A stretch of 53,610 nucleotides of DNA, taken from NCBI GenBank assembly GCA_002427505.1, contig DIRJ01000016.1:94501-148110 (forward strand), written 5' to 3'. Of this stretch, positions 25,007 to 33,830 are shown piece by piece; the first letter of the stretch is position 1; each line of letters starts with the position of its first letter. Below the pieces are notes generated by a model. It was not told the DNA's origin and made no database searches. It saw nothing but the letters and a program-made list of their open reading frames with translations. The translations under genes were made by a program, and so were the position numbers. This DNA comes from Mageeibacillus sp. UBA5439 (GTDB lineage Bacteria > Bacillota > Clostridia > Saccharofermentanales > DTU023).

Positions 25007-26044
25007 TTAAAGTTCAGGTGCAGGCAATGAAATGCCGAAAACTTTCTCCAGATTTGCCCTCGGTCCGATATCGTCCGGATAAAACTGTGCCGCCTGATAC
25101 ATATAGAGTGACGGTATTTCGTTGCCTTCAATCAGGAGCGGACCCTGCTCGTTAAGGGTAATATCCCAGCCGACATAGGCCTGGTCCGGCACAAGCTGCG
25201 CCAGCTCACGCACATAGTCCTGAACCTGGTCGAACATGGGTATTTTAAAACCGACAAATTTCACCCCTGTCACCGGATGCTCTGCCAGGTAACGGCGGCA
25301 GGGTTTGAAGGTCACACAGGGATACATCAGCTCTCCCTGATCGGAAATCGCGGTATAGCCGCCTCCGCGGGAAATATTATCAACAATGGGATCATGCATG
25401 GCAGTGCGCAGCCTGTTATACAGTATTTCCACGCTGCCGTCCTTTTGCAGAACCGTTCCGATCCGGAGCGAACAGAGCGAAGTCGGGGAAACTGCCCGCA
25501 TGGCCGGATGCAAAATAATCTCTTCCTCCAGAACAGTCTGTTCTCTGGCCAGCAGCTCCTGATACAATTGCCGCAGATCTGTCCGGTCATCGCTGACGAT
25601 CCGGCTGACTCCCGCTCCGCCATGGCCTGTCGGGACTTTGGCGAAAAAGACCCGGTGTTTGCCGGCAAAATCCAGAAAATCTCTTTCCGTACATTGGCAT
25701 AGGTCTAAATAATCTCGTCTCAGGTACTGGTGAAACTTTTCATTAAATAGAGATTTATCACGAAAAAGTGTCCTTGATTCAGCAGTAGAGCTGCCCAGAA
25801 CCAGCCGCTTGTTATCATAATATTCAGAGCCGAAATTTGCTCTTAACTTCGGATCCCTGATACGGTCAAACTCGTACAGCGCATACTCCGCCCAGGTATA
25901 ACCACCACGCTTGTACATGCGCGCCTGGTCCAGCAGCAGATCAAAAAAGCTACGGCCTGAATCCTTTTTCAGCTGACGCGTCGACTTGATCAAAGTAGTC
26001 CAGTCAGCAGTAAAGATTTTTGATATTTTTGAAAAAACACTCAT
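25007..26044 (-). CDS. ATP-grasp protein (sugar-transfer-associated type)
   Basis: Soluble protein of 345 residues with an ATP-grasp fold: FAKVPTGHGGAGVSRI gives the nucleotide-binding lysine and glycine loop near residue 140, SLRIGTV and GGGYTAISD follow, and the C-terminal GWDITLNEQGPLLIEGNEIPSL holds the magnesium ligands (Asp, Glu, Asn). It looks like the family annotated as sugar-transfer-associated ATP-grasp, mostly found near capsule genes; here it follows the CitXG fusion by 47 bases instead. Which carboxylate it activates is unknown. The ATG at 26044 has GAGAGGG eight bases upstream. Confidence 0.75.
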   Translation of the reverse strand: MSVFSKISKIFTADWTTLIKSTRQLKKDSGRSFFDLLLDQARMYKRGGYTWAEYALYEFDRIRDPKLRANFGSEYYDNKRLVLGSSTAESRTLFRDKSLFNEKFHQYLRRDYLDLCQCTERDFLDFAGKHRVFFAKVPTGHGGAGVSRIVSDDRTDLRQLYQELLAREQTVLEEEIILHPAMRAVSPTSLCSLRIGTVLQKDGSVEILYNRLRTAMHDPIVDNISRGGGYTAISDQGELMYPCVTFKPCRRYLAEHPVTGVKFVGFKIPMFDQVQDYVRELAQLVPDQAYVGWDITLNEQGPLLIEGNEIPSLYMYQAAQFYPDDIGPRANLEKVFGISLPAPEL

Positions 26045-26091
26045 GCAGATGACCCTCTCCCGGTTCATTAGAATGCGCACATAGCACCATA

Positions 26092-27696
26092 TCAGCTATC
26101 AGCAAGTAATTTTAGCACAAGCAGACAGATAGCGAGCAGGTCCGCCGCCCCTCCGGCGCTGTAACCCTTTTCCCGGAAATATTCCGACCATAAAGATATA
26201 TAGCTGATGACGGCAGTCTCCTGTCCGGCAATATTATCCAGGCAGTAAGATGAAAGCGCAGTCGCAGCAAGCAGGTCAGCGTTTACCGCTGGTCTCCGGT
26301 CCCGGTTCACAGTGAGCTGCAGCTTGTCCGGACACTGCCCCCCGGGCCGAGCCATAGCATGGAAAAACTCTGCCAGCTCCTGCTGAATCAGCTCTGCCTG
26401 CTGCAGACCCGCCCGCTTAATCAGGGTAGTATCTTCCGTTGCTGCCAGTATCAGCACCAGCGTCACCACGGCAGCCTCATTTTTCGCCACGGCTCTTGCC
26501 TGAAGACCGCGATAGAAAGGCAGAGCCAGCTGAAAAACACTCTTCATTCCGGCAGCCGCTTCGCCCCGCGCACCTGTAATGCCATATCTGCTTCTGAGGC
26601 TCTCCCCTGCCGTCTCTGCAGTCTTCGGAGATGAAGTCGTCTGTAGAGCTTGCAAAGCCACAGCCCAGCGACTTATTTCCCGCTGCCAGCCTGCTATCAG
26701 ACCTGCTTCGCCCCCAGTCCCGGCCCCGGCAGCAGAGTAGCGGGGATCCAGTAGCAGTGAAGCAGCTGCAGCCAGCACCAGGCCGCTCAGATAAATAAAA
26801 CCTTTTTGTGTATTCACCCCGCCGGTAGCTGCAAACATCTGCCTTTCAGCCCTCAGACCCTCTTGTTTCAGTTCAGAAATCTTCTTAAAAAACTCACTGT
26901 CAGCACCCTCATCCGCAGCTTGTTCACCGTCTGATTCCCTGGCTAAGGCCAGCTGCAGGCCGCATGTGGCAGCAGCCCGAAAATATCCGGCCAGAGCAGC
27001 TATGCTGTCCGCATAAGTAAAGCGGTCCATATCAGTATGGGAACCAGCATCACACCCTGTCACCAGTCCCGGTTTCGGCGCAACCAGCAGCTCCGATACA
27101 GCCGCAGATAAGGCCGCAGCCTGCATGCGCCCGGGCAAAAGCTGCAGCAAGCCTTCTGTCTGCAACTGTCTGACTTTCTTCTGCAGTTCACCGGTTGAAT
27201 GGCACTGCGAACGGCTGCAGGCATGGGCTTCCTCCGTGCAGATCAGGCAGCGGCGTTCCGGGCGCTGCAGGCCGGCCCGCGAAAGCTGCTCGGATTCCGA
27301 CAGATACAGATCCAGATCGAGTACCCGGCCCCAGTCAAATTCTTCTTCCAGAGTAATTGTATATTTTTTTAAAAAAAGAGGATCCGTGCCGGCAGCGAAG
27401 AGGAAGAAATAAGCATCACCGGCAGAATCGAACCAGGCTTCCTCACGGGCTACAGAGAGATTCCGGCCCCGGAACTGGACCCGCAGGTAAGAACAATATT
27501 CGCGCAGAAATGCTCGTGACAGCCGCGATGTTTTTACCGGACCGGGCATGAGCAGACTAACGCTCAGCAGGCAGGAGCCGCCCCGGGAAAGAAGTTCCCT
27601 GCGCTTGCCGGCACGGCGGTCGCGACCTGCTAAAACAGCAGGCAGATCCACCGCCGCAAACAGATTATTCTCTTCTCTCCACTGTTTTTCCTGCAT
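26092..27696 (-). CDS. citXG: CitX-CitG fusion: lyase holo-ACP synthase / triphosphoribosyl-dephospho-CoA synthase
   Basis: Makes and attaches the prosthetic group of citrate/citramalate lyase. Residues 1 to about 180 resemble CitX, which transfers phosphoribosyl-dephospho-CoA to the gamma subunit; RCLICTEEAHACSR closes this part. Residues about 185-534 are CitG, which forms the triphosphoribosyl-dephospho-CoA precursor: APKPGLVTGCDAGSHTDMD, ATGGVNTQKGFIY and the C-terminal GGAADLLA. The fusion is known in other bacteria. The start has no good ribosome site and follows the P-loop gene stop by six bases, so translation is probably coupled. The matching lyase genes are 2.3 kb away on the same strand. 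Confidence 0.93.
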   Translation of the reverse strand: MQEKQWREENNLFAAVDLPAVLAGRDRRAGKRRELLSRGGSCLLSVSLLMPGPVKTSRLSRAFLREYCSYLRVQFRGRNLSVAREEAWFDSAGDAYFFLFAAGTDPLFLKKYTITLEEEFDWGRVLDLDLYLSESEQLSRAGLQRPERRCLICTEEAHACSRSQCHSTGELQKKVRQLQTEGLLQLLPGRMQAAALSAAVSELLVAPKPGLVTGCDAGSHTDMDRFTYADSIAALAGYFRAAATCGLQLALARESDGEQAADEGADSEFFKKISELKQEGLRAERQMFAATGGVNTQKGFIYLSGLVLAAAASLLLDPRYSAAGAGTGGEAGLIAGWQREISRWAVALQALQTTSSPKTAETAGESLRSRYGITGARGEAAAGMKSVFQLALPFYRGLQARAVAKNEAAVVTLVLILAATEDTTLIKRAGLQQAELIQQELAEFFHAMARPGGQCPDKLQLTVNRDRRPAVNADLLAATALSSYCLDNIAGQETAVISYISLWSEYFREKGYSAGGAADLLAICLLVLKLLADS

Positions 27697-27702
27697 TTGT
27701 GT

Positions 27703-28662
27703 CTAATTACCGGCTTCTCTGAAAGTTGCACTTACATCTGTAGACAACAGCTTATTCAGCTGAGACAGTTTGTAATCACTATCTACATTCACCAGTCCGA
27801 TCATCTGATATTCGCCTGAAATCGATTCTACAACAAATTCAGGATGAATATGAAAATTTTTGACACCGCCCGTACTCTTCATATGCAGGCGCGGACCGGT
27901 GCAGTAATGCCGCTGATCACCAATCATGACATGGGTATCATCGATATAGGAGATCGGCAGATCGCGGTCGATTAAACTCTGTACTTCCTTTTCTACCACC
28001 CTCAGATCAAGATCAGGTTTATCGTGGAAGGTCAGAATAAAGCCGGAGCGAACGTCGGAGTGCTCATAATGAAAAACGTGATGGTCGATGAGGCTTAATT
28101 CTGTCAGATCTTCCGCCGTATGGACCATGCGCCGCGTCGGAAAAGACTGAAAGACAATATCCCTGATATAATTCGGTTCGGGTCCGAAGATAGTCGGACG
28201 GGTGATAATAATTTCTTCGCCCACCCCCAGCAGCAGATGCGCATTCATATCCAGATGCGGATAAATCAGGTCAAAGTGCTCTACAATCACACGCTTTTTG
28301 CGGCTAATCGCTTCCATAATTGCCGCAGCCAGTTCGTAGGGTTGATAGAAGGCCATTTCGAAGCGGATATCGACATGATAAGTATGAGGTGTGAAAAAGC
28401 CCGTATCATCCAGATGCATGAGGGGCAGGGGCCGGACATTAACTCCTTCATCGTCATTGGTCAGTTCCAGTCCGGGAAACATACCTTTAATCAGAATACT
28501 CTTGCCCGATCCACTCTCCCCGATCACGCCAACCAGACGATCATAGGGCGAAAGATACATCTGAGCGATCTGAGCACCCTGGTCCGCCAGGCGTGCTGCC
28601 CCCCGCGGGCACAGCAACACACTGTATAAATGGCTTTTCTGCATACGTAATGAAAATGACAT
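27703..28662 (-). CDS. P-loop ATPase with possible AlaRS second-additional-like domain
   Basis: Function not established. The N-terminal half is a P-loop NTPase: Walker A GESGSGKS at residues 48-55 and a possible Walker B-like RVIVEHFD near 124-131. The C-terminal half (about 185-319) has clustered metal-type residues, HHVFHYEH near 194-201 and HYCTGPRLH near 252-260, and HIHPEF near 271. This recalls the editing (second additional) domain of alanyl-tRNA synthetase, and I believe proteins of this make-up carry that domain name in databases, but I cannot confirm it. GGAGG precedes the ATG. It is immediately upstream of citXG, so a role in lyase maturation is possible. Confidence 0.6.
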   Translation of the reverse strand: MSFSLRMQKSHLYSVLLCPRGAARLADQGAQIAQMYLSPYDRLVGVIGESGSGKSILIKGMFPGLELTNDDEGVNVRPLPLMHLDDTGFFTPHTYHVDIRFEMAFYQPYELAAAIMEAISRKKRVIVEHFDLIYPHLDMNAHLLLGVGEEIIITRPTIFGPEPNYIRDIVFQSFPTRRMVHTAEDLTELSLIDHHVFHYEHSDVRSGFILTFHDKPDLDLRVVEKEVQSLIDRDLPISYIDDTHVMIGDQRHYCTGPRLHMKSTGGVKNFHIHPEFVVESISGEYQMIGLVNVDSDYKLSQLNKLLSTDVSATFREAGN

Positions 28663-28734
28663 AATGCCTCCGCTCTTTTTCGCTGCGATCGCCTGAAAAT
28701 CCTGGTAAACGGTCGCCGGGTCTCCTTGCTAAAC

Positions 28735-28764
28735 ATTTTAGCAGTAATCAGTTAAAGCTGTCTT
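28735..28764 (-). promoter_or_regulatory. Promoter of the P-loop - citXG unit
   Basis: On the minus strand AAGACA and TAAAAT are spaced by 18 bases, with TGC before the -10 (extended form). The leader would be about 65 bases. This shows that the maturation genes probably have their own promoter apart from the lyase operon. Confidence 0.5.
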
Positions 28765-28855
28765 GCCTGCTGCAGCTGATTTTACCGACATAAATGCTTC
28801 TCAAGTTGAGATTGAGACACTGCCTTCACAAAGACTCATCTGCCTGCCACATTTT

Positions 28856-28883
28856 TTGTCACTGCGTCTCTATGATTTACACT
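28856..28883 (+). promoter_or_regulatory. Candidate promoter of the SDR gene
   Basis: TTGTCA and TACACT are spaced by 16 bases, 62 bases before the start of the dehydrogenase-like gene. It is divergent to the promoter of the P-loop gene. Moderate match only. Confidence 0.4.
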
Positions 28884-28945
28884 TTCTATGCATTAAAATA
28901 AGTTCAATAAGTACAGGTAAAGAGCTTTTCCGGAGTTATTACATC

Positions 28946-29992
28946 ATGAATAAAGATAAGATTTACATAGTAAGCGGCGCTTCCGGCCATTTGGGCAATA
29001 CGGTCGTACGCAAGCTTTTGCAAAAAGGCGAAGATGTCCGCTGTCTGATTATAGAGCCTGAGCGCCCTGAAGCCCTGCAGGGGCTTGATTGCGAAATTTA
29101 TACTGCCGACATCACCCTGCCCTGGACTCTGCCGGCAGTGTTTTCCACTTTGGAAGATAAGGAAATAATTGTTTTGCATCTGGCCAGCATGATTTCCATT
29201 GCCTCTAAAAATGATCCCCGCATGACAAAAACAAATGTTGAGGGCACTCAGAATATGATTGATATGGCGCGCAAGTACCATGCCAGACGCTTCCTCTACT
29301 GCAGTTCCGTCCATGCTATTCCTGAGAGGAAATATGATGCACCGATCAGTGAAGTTGATCGTTTCAATGCTGATTGGGTTCAGGGAGCTTATGCAAAAAC
29401 CAAGGCCACTGCAACGGAAAAAGTCCTGCAGGCAGGTCGTGAGGGTCTGGATGTTGTAGTCGTGCATCCATCCGGTATAATCGGACCCAATGATTACCTG
29501 CACGGACGCCTGGTACAGGTATTGCTGGACTTTACCGACAGACGGCTGAACACCCTGGTCAAGGGTGGCTACGATATGGTTGATGTGCGGGATGTTGCTG
29601 ACGGGCTGATCGCGGCAGCGGAAAAGGGCCGCTCCGGCGAGACTTATATCCTGAGTAATGAAATTCATGCGATCAGCGAGCTCTGCGAGATAGCTGCAAA
29701 ATACAGCGGCAGAAAACCTATACGCCAGCTGGCACCCTTCAAATTGGTCAAACTGCTGGCACCACTATTTGAACTTTGGGGCAAGCTGACAAAGAAAAGT
29801 CCGCTCTTTACCCCCTATGCGCTTTATTCTCTGGAGAGTAACTCTAATTTCTCCAATGAAAAAGCCCGGCGTGAGTTAGGTTTTTCACCGCGGCCTTTCG
29901 AGGAAACGGTCGCCGACACCATGTCTTTTCTGGAAGCTAATAACCGTTTTCGCTACCGGCTTAAGCCGGTTAAAAGCAAAGAACAGGCCTAA
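28946..29992 (+). CDS. NAD(P)-dependent epimerase/reductase, extended SDR family
   Basis: Rossmann-fold enzyme of 348 residues. The cofactor loop VSGASGHLG is at residues 8-16 and the active-site YAKTKA (YxxxK) follows near residue 150, with the upstream serine in CSSVHA. It resembles dihydroflavonol-reductase-like members of the extended SDR family; the substrate is unknown. The ATG at 28946 has GGAG 11 bases upstream; a longer reading lacks the family start. It is the only plus-strand gene between two minus-strand lyase units, and its stop shares four bases (CTAA) with the stop of citF on the other strand. Confidence 0.88.
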   Translation: MNKDKIYIVSGASGHLGNTVVRKLLQKGEDVRCLIIEPERPEALQGLDCEIYTADITLPWTLPAVFSTLEDKEIIVLHLASMISIASKNDPRMTKTNVEGTQNMIDMARKYHARRFLYCSSVHAIPERKYDAPISEVDRFNADWVQGAYAKTKATATEKVLQAGREGLDVVVVHPSGIIGPNDYLHGRLVQVLLDFTDRRLNTLVKGGYDMVDVRDVADGLIAAAEKGRSGETYILSNEIHAISELCEIAAKYSGRKPIRQLAPFKLVKLLAPLFELWGKLTKKSPLFTPYALYSLESNSNFSNEKARRELGFSPRPFEETVADTMSFLEANNRFRYRLKPVKSKEQA

Positions 29993-31398
29993 TCCGCCAG
30001 CTGATAAATCCGATCCAGAATTTCACCATCACGAGACCGTACAATGCCCACAGTACGGTCTTTTCTTTTAATGGGCTGAGGAAGACCGCAAATAGCTTCT
30101 GCCCTGGCCTTTAATTCAGCAATTTCAAAGACTGGCAGTCCGGCAGCCTGCAAAGGCTGTCTCAGGTCGTCACGGCGCGGATTGACCGCCAGGCCATATT
30201 GGGTCAGCAGAACGTCAACGTCCCTTCCCGGAGTGGAAATACAGCCTACCCGATCCACAATCAGGGGAAGCCGGGCCCGGTACAAAGGTGCTATGATCAT
30301 CGACATAAAGGATCCGGCCGCTGTATCGCTGTGGCCGCCCGAACCGCCCATAATAACTCCATTGGAATCCGTATGCACATTGACATTAAAATCCAGATCT
30401 ATTTCCGTCGCTCCCAAAATAACTACGTCCAGTTGCTGGGCTACATTGCTCTTAGCCTCCGGGCTGGCGTAGCGCGAAGCACTGATTTCTATGTGACGCT
30501 CATCCTGCGCGATAGATTCAACAGCTGCCCGGTCAAAGCACTGGACGTCCAGCAGGTTGCGGAACAAACCGGCTCTTAGCATATCAACCAGCATTCCGGT
30601 AATGCCGCCGGATGCGAAACTGCCTTGAATGCCTTCAGCCAGCATGCGGTCGCTGAGAAGCTGAGCTACCGCCAGCGAAGCTCCGCCGGCGCCGGTCTGG
30701 AAAGAGAATCCGTCACGAAGCAGACCTGAAGCTGCAATGGCATCAACCGCTAAGTCTGCCATGAGCAGGCCGATCGGATCGCGGGTAACGCGGGTAGTAC
30801 CCGAAACAATTTTTTCCGGGTCGCCGATGGAATCGACAAAGACGACGGCATCAACAAGGCTTTCATCAATCGAGCTCTGCTGCAGCGGATAAATCGATTT
30901 TTGATCGCTGATCACAATAACGTAATCGGCCATATCCGCATCCGCCATGGCATAGCCGATGGAGCCAAAAGCTGATTTTCCGCTCCAGCCGTTGCAGTTG
31001 CCGGCCGGGTCGGCATTTGACGCAGCGATGAAGGCGACATCGATATGAGCAGCTCCGCGGTACAAGTCGGCCGGACGGCCGCCGTGGCTGCGGAAGATCA
31101 CCGGTTTCTTCAGCAGGCCCCGGCTGATTTCTTCACCCAGACCTGCATCCATATAGTTACATTCCAGACCGGTCACGACCCCCTGACTAATATGGTCCAG
31201 CAGGGGTTTATGACAGGCAAAAAATGCGCTCGCATTGACGGTCAGATCTTTGAATCCCAGGTCCGCAATGGCTGCCATCACCATGTTCAAAACATAATCT
31301 CCATTACGCAGATGGTGGTGAAAAGACACCGTCATACCGTCTTCCAGAGGCGAAGCCTTAATCGCGCTTTTAATATCACTATATTCTTTACTCAGCAT
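29989..31398 (-). CDS. citF: Citramalate/citrate lyase alpha subunit (CoA-transferase)
   Basis: Swaps the acetyl group on the carrier subunit for the substrate, forming citramalyl- (or citryl-) ACP and acetate. The CitF signatures are clear: GDYVLN, SHGGRPADL, NADPAGNCNG and GGSGGHSDTAAG. The ATG at 31398 has GGAGGAG seven bases upstream and gives 469 residues; CitF of citrate lyases is usually about 500-515, and the missing part is at the N-terminus. The start overlaps citE by 11 bases. Presence of methylaspartate pathway genes in the same operon points to citramalate rather than citrate as substrate. Confidence 0.93.
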   Translation of the reverse strand: MLSKEYSDIKSAIKASPLEDGMTVSFHHHLRNGDYVLNMVMAAIADLGFKDLTVNASAFFACHKPLLDHISQGVVTGLECNYMDAGLGEEISRGLLKKPVIFRSHGGRPADLYRGAAHIDVAFIAASNADPAGNCNGWSGKSAFGSIGYAMADADMADYVIVISDQKSIYPLQQSSIDESLVDAVVFVDSIGDPEKIVSGTTRVTRDPIGLLMADLAVDAIAASGLLRDGFSFQTGAGGASLAVAQLLSDRMLAEGIQGSFASGGITGMLVDMLRAGLFRNLLDVQCFDRAAVESIAQDERHIEISASRYASPEAKSNVAQQLDVVILGATEIDLDFNVNVHTDSNGVIMGGSGGHSDTAAGSFMSMIIAPLYRARLPLIVDRVGCISTPGRDVDVLLTQYGLAVNPRRDDLRQPLQAAGLPVFEIAELKARAEAICGLPQPIKRKDRTVGIVRSRDGEILDRIYQLAD

Positions 31399-32281
31399 CT
31401 GCAATCTCCTCCGCCGCAGCCAGCAGGCCGCTGGCCCTGGCAATTGCCAGCGTTTTTTCCGCCTGCTCAACTACAGGTTTATCAATCATTTTGCCCCGCA
31501 GGGACACCGCAGCCAGACCTGAGCTCAGCCCGGCTTCCATGGCTTTGATTACTTCCAGCGCGTAAGCGATTTCCGCTCCGGTCGGTGTGAAAGCCTGATG
31601 TATGCCCTTCAGATGCTGGGGTGATATGGCCAGTTTCCCGCTGAAACCGAGAGATTTGGCCAGCAGGGCATCCTCCAGCAAACCGGTATTATCTTGCGCA
31701 TCAGTAAAGGGGGTATCAATCGCTTCTATGCCCGCAGCACGCGCTGCTATGATCAGGCGCTGCCTGCTATAGAGCAGTTCTTTGCCCTCCCTGCTCCGGG
31801 AGCAGCCCAGGTCGGCTGCCAGATCTTCACCGCCTAAAGCCAGGGCGACAACTCTGGACGAGGCAAGGGCAGATTCATAAGCGAGCTCAATACCCGCAGC
31901 CGTTTCCAGCAAAGGCATCAGCTTGGTACGTCCGGCCTCGATTCCCGCCTCTTGTTCGATTTCATCCAGCAAGGCCCCGATTTCCTGTAACAGGGCTGAT
32001 CCGGCAATTTTGGGCGGCATGATCGTGTCAGCTCCTGCCCTGACAACAGCCCTGATATCCTTTTCGCGTAAAGTATGATCGTCGTTGATGCGCACGATTT
32101 TTTCGCGGCGGCCGAAATCAAGATGACGCAGGGCGGAAGCGACCAGATATCTGGCGCTGTCTTTCTCATCGGCTGCTACCGCATCCTCCAGATCAAAAAT
32201 CAGGGCATCAGCGGGCAGGACAGCTCCATTTTGTAAAAGAGAAGGCTGATTGCCGGGTAAGAATAATAGTGAACGCCGCAT
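31388..32281 (-). CDS. citE: Citramalate/citrate lyase beta subunit
   Basis: Cleaves the carrier-bound acyl group: citramalyl-ACP to acetyl-ACP and pyruvate. TIM-barrel CitE family, 297 residues: RRSLLFLPGN at the start, the metal-binding LIFDLEDAV, VRIND near 73, MPLLETAAGIELA and ALGGEDLAADLG. The ATG at 32281 follows AAGGAG; an in-frame extension upstream is rejected because it would overlap citD. Gene order D-E-F is that of citrate lyase operons. Confidence 0.94.
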   Translation of the reverse strand: MRRSLLFLPGNQPSLLQNGAVLPADALIFDLEDAVAADEKDSARYLVASALRHLDFGRREKIVRINDDHTLREKDIRAVVRAGADTIMPPKIAGSALLQEIGALLDEIEQEAGIEAGRTKLMPLLETAAGIELAYESALASSRVVALALGGEDLAADLGCSRSREGKELLYSRQRLIIAARAAGIEAIDTPFTDAQDNTGLLEDALLAKSLGFSGKLAISPQHLKGIHQAFTPTGAEIAYALEVIKAMEAGLSSGLAAVSLRGKMIDKPVVEQAEKTLAIARASGLLAAAEEIADAE

Positions 32282-32291
32282 ATTTTTCTCC

Positions 32292-32552
32292 TTAACTAAG
32301 AGCGCGCTCGAGCGCTGTCTCCAGCCGGGCCCGTATCGTACAGTCCAAAGCGCCGCGGTCAATCAATTCGATTTCTGCTGCAGTGACGCCCCGGTCTGCC
32401 AGAACTTCAGCCACAGTCTGTCGGATTGCGTCGCCATATTGCTCCAGCACGGGCGATTTTATCTCCAGCGATAAAACTTCCGCCGGCCGTACCCGTACCA
32501 TGACATCACTGGACTCAAGAGTTCCGGCTACCGCCATCCTGATCGGGTTCAT
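32292..32552 (-). CDS. citD: Citramalate/citrate lyase gamma subunit (acyl carrier)
   Basis: Small acyl carrier protein of the lyase complex. Its 86 residues include AGTLESSD, in which Ser14 is the known attachment site of the phosphoribosyl-dephospho-CoA group. AAAGGAG lies before the ATG, which directly follows the stop of the ammonia-lyase gene. It is the substrate of the CitX half of the CitXG fusion encoded downstream. Confidence 0.95.
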   Translation of the reverse strand: MNPIRMAVAGTLESSDVMVRVRPAEVLSLEIKSPVLEQYGDAIRQTVAEVLADRGVTAAEIELIDRGALDCTIRARLETALERALS

Positions 32553-33812
32553 TCAGGACTCCTTTCTCTGACTGGCGCGCCGCAAAGCCAGAACATCCTG
32601 CATCTCGTTATAGACGATCATCAGGCCCTCATCAACCCCCATACCCGGTTTGGCCAGAATCTGATCCGGTTGGGTAGCCATGGCAACCTGCGTACAAATC
32701 TGAGCAGAGCGGACCGTCTCATTGCAGGTGCCGCCCTGGTAAGCTTTGACACCATGCTCCTTGCAGTAAAGAGTAGCCTCGATTGTCTTGTGCAGGCCAC
32801 CAAGATCCGGTGTTTTTACCTGAATCATGTGTCCTGCTCCGGCATTCACGAAGTCAACCACATCCTGATAGGTATTGCACCATTCGTCAGCAACCAGTTC
32901 AACAGCAATGCCCCGCTCATTGACCAGAGAGGTCAGAGCTGCCAGATGTCTGATCGTATCAGCTTTGCTGCCTGCGTCCATCGGCCCTTCAATCCGCAGT
33001 TTGAAGGGTGCAGCCGCAGCCGCCAGGGTCTCCAGATAATCAGCCATAGCCTGGTAATTGTCGTCACCAAAAGCCTGGCCAATGGTACCGTAGACATCGA
33101 TATGCAGGACAGGATTGTAGTCCGGGTCCAGCCTGAAATCCTGAATGCGCTTACTCAGCCAGGCAACATACTCCAACAGCAATTCGCCCTTTTTCCCCAG
33201 CTTGTCTGTAACATTATTGATTAAAGCATGGGGCATGACATCCGCCTGCTTGATAATCATCTTGTCCGCGTTTTCATAACGGCTGTCTCCTGACTGGCAG
33301 AAAATCGGAATAGGCTCAGTACTTACTTTCAGTCCATACTCGTCAGCCACAACCTCACAGATCATGCGTTGACCGGCTTTAGCCAGAGCATCCAGCAAGA
33401 CCTGAGACAGACCATAACGAATGGCTGTATGCAGTCTTTTACCATCAGCCGTGTGAAAGTTTTCCACTGCAGCCATCATCTCGCGGAAAGTCCCCAATTC
33501 CTTACCTTCCAGCAGTGGTGCGATTTCCTCTTCAAGCAAAGGAATGAAATCTGAAGCCAGAAAGAGCGGGTCCCGTCCGCCGGCACCTGAATATTGAACT
33601 GCAGCACAATCACCGAAGGCGATCTGTCCGTCTTCCAGAATCAGCATCAGAGAAACAGATTCTCCCGCTTGCCGGACTGAAGTAAAACCTTCTGTCGCTG
33701 CCTCGCCGATATAGATATTTCCATCCCGGCGCGCACCCGCCTTGATCGCTTTTTGATCATCAAAATAGAATCCGGTTCTCCCCGGAGCACAGATTAATTG
33801 CTTGATCTTCAT
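32553..33812 (-). CDS. mal: Methylaspartate ammonia-lyase
   Basis: Enolase-superfamily enzyme that removes ammonia from threo-3-methylaspartate to give mesaconate. With the ATG at 33812 (AGGAG six bases upstream) the product has 419 residues. Family catalytic residues fall almost at the numbers known from Clostridium tetanomorphum: His195 in PHALINN, metal ligands Asp239 (HIDVYG), Glu275 (IEGPMD) and Asp309 (VADEWCN), and base Lys333 in VKTPDLGG. It lies directly between the glutamate mutase genes and the lyase genes, in pathway order. Confidence 0.98.
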   Translation of the reverse strand: MKIKQLICAPGRTGFYFDDQKAIKAGARRDGNIYIGEAATEGFTSVRQAGESVSLMLILEDGQIAFGDCAAVQYSGAGGRDPLFLASDFIPLLEEEIAPLLEGKELGTFREMMAAVENFHTADGKRLHTAIRYGLSQVLLDALAKAGQRMICEVVADEYGLKVSTEPIPIFCQSGDSRYENADKMIIKQADVMPHALINNVTDKLGKKGELLLEYVAWLSKRIQDFRLDPDYNPVLHIDVYGTIGQAFGDDNYQAMADYLETLAAAAAPFKLRIEGPMDAGSKADTIRHLAALTSLVNERGIAVELVADEWCNTYQDVVDFVNAGAGHMIQVKTPDLGGLHKTIEATLYCKEHGVKAYQGGTCNETVRSAQICTQVAMATQPDQILAKPGMGVDEGLMIVYNEMQDVLALRRASQRKES

Positions 33813-33830
33813 TTTTTTCTCCTGTTTCAC

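Noticed and set aside
27703..28662. Uridine kinase or phosphoribulokinase call for the P-loop protein
   Set aside because: Only the Walker A and a few following residues are similar; the length and His/Cys-rich C-terminal half do not fit a simple nucleoside kinase.
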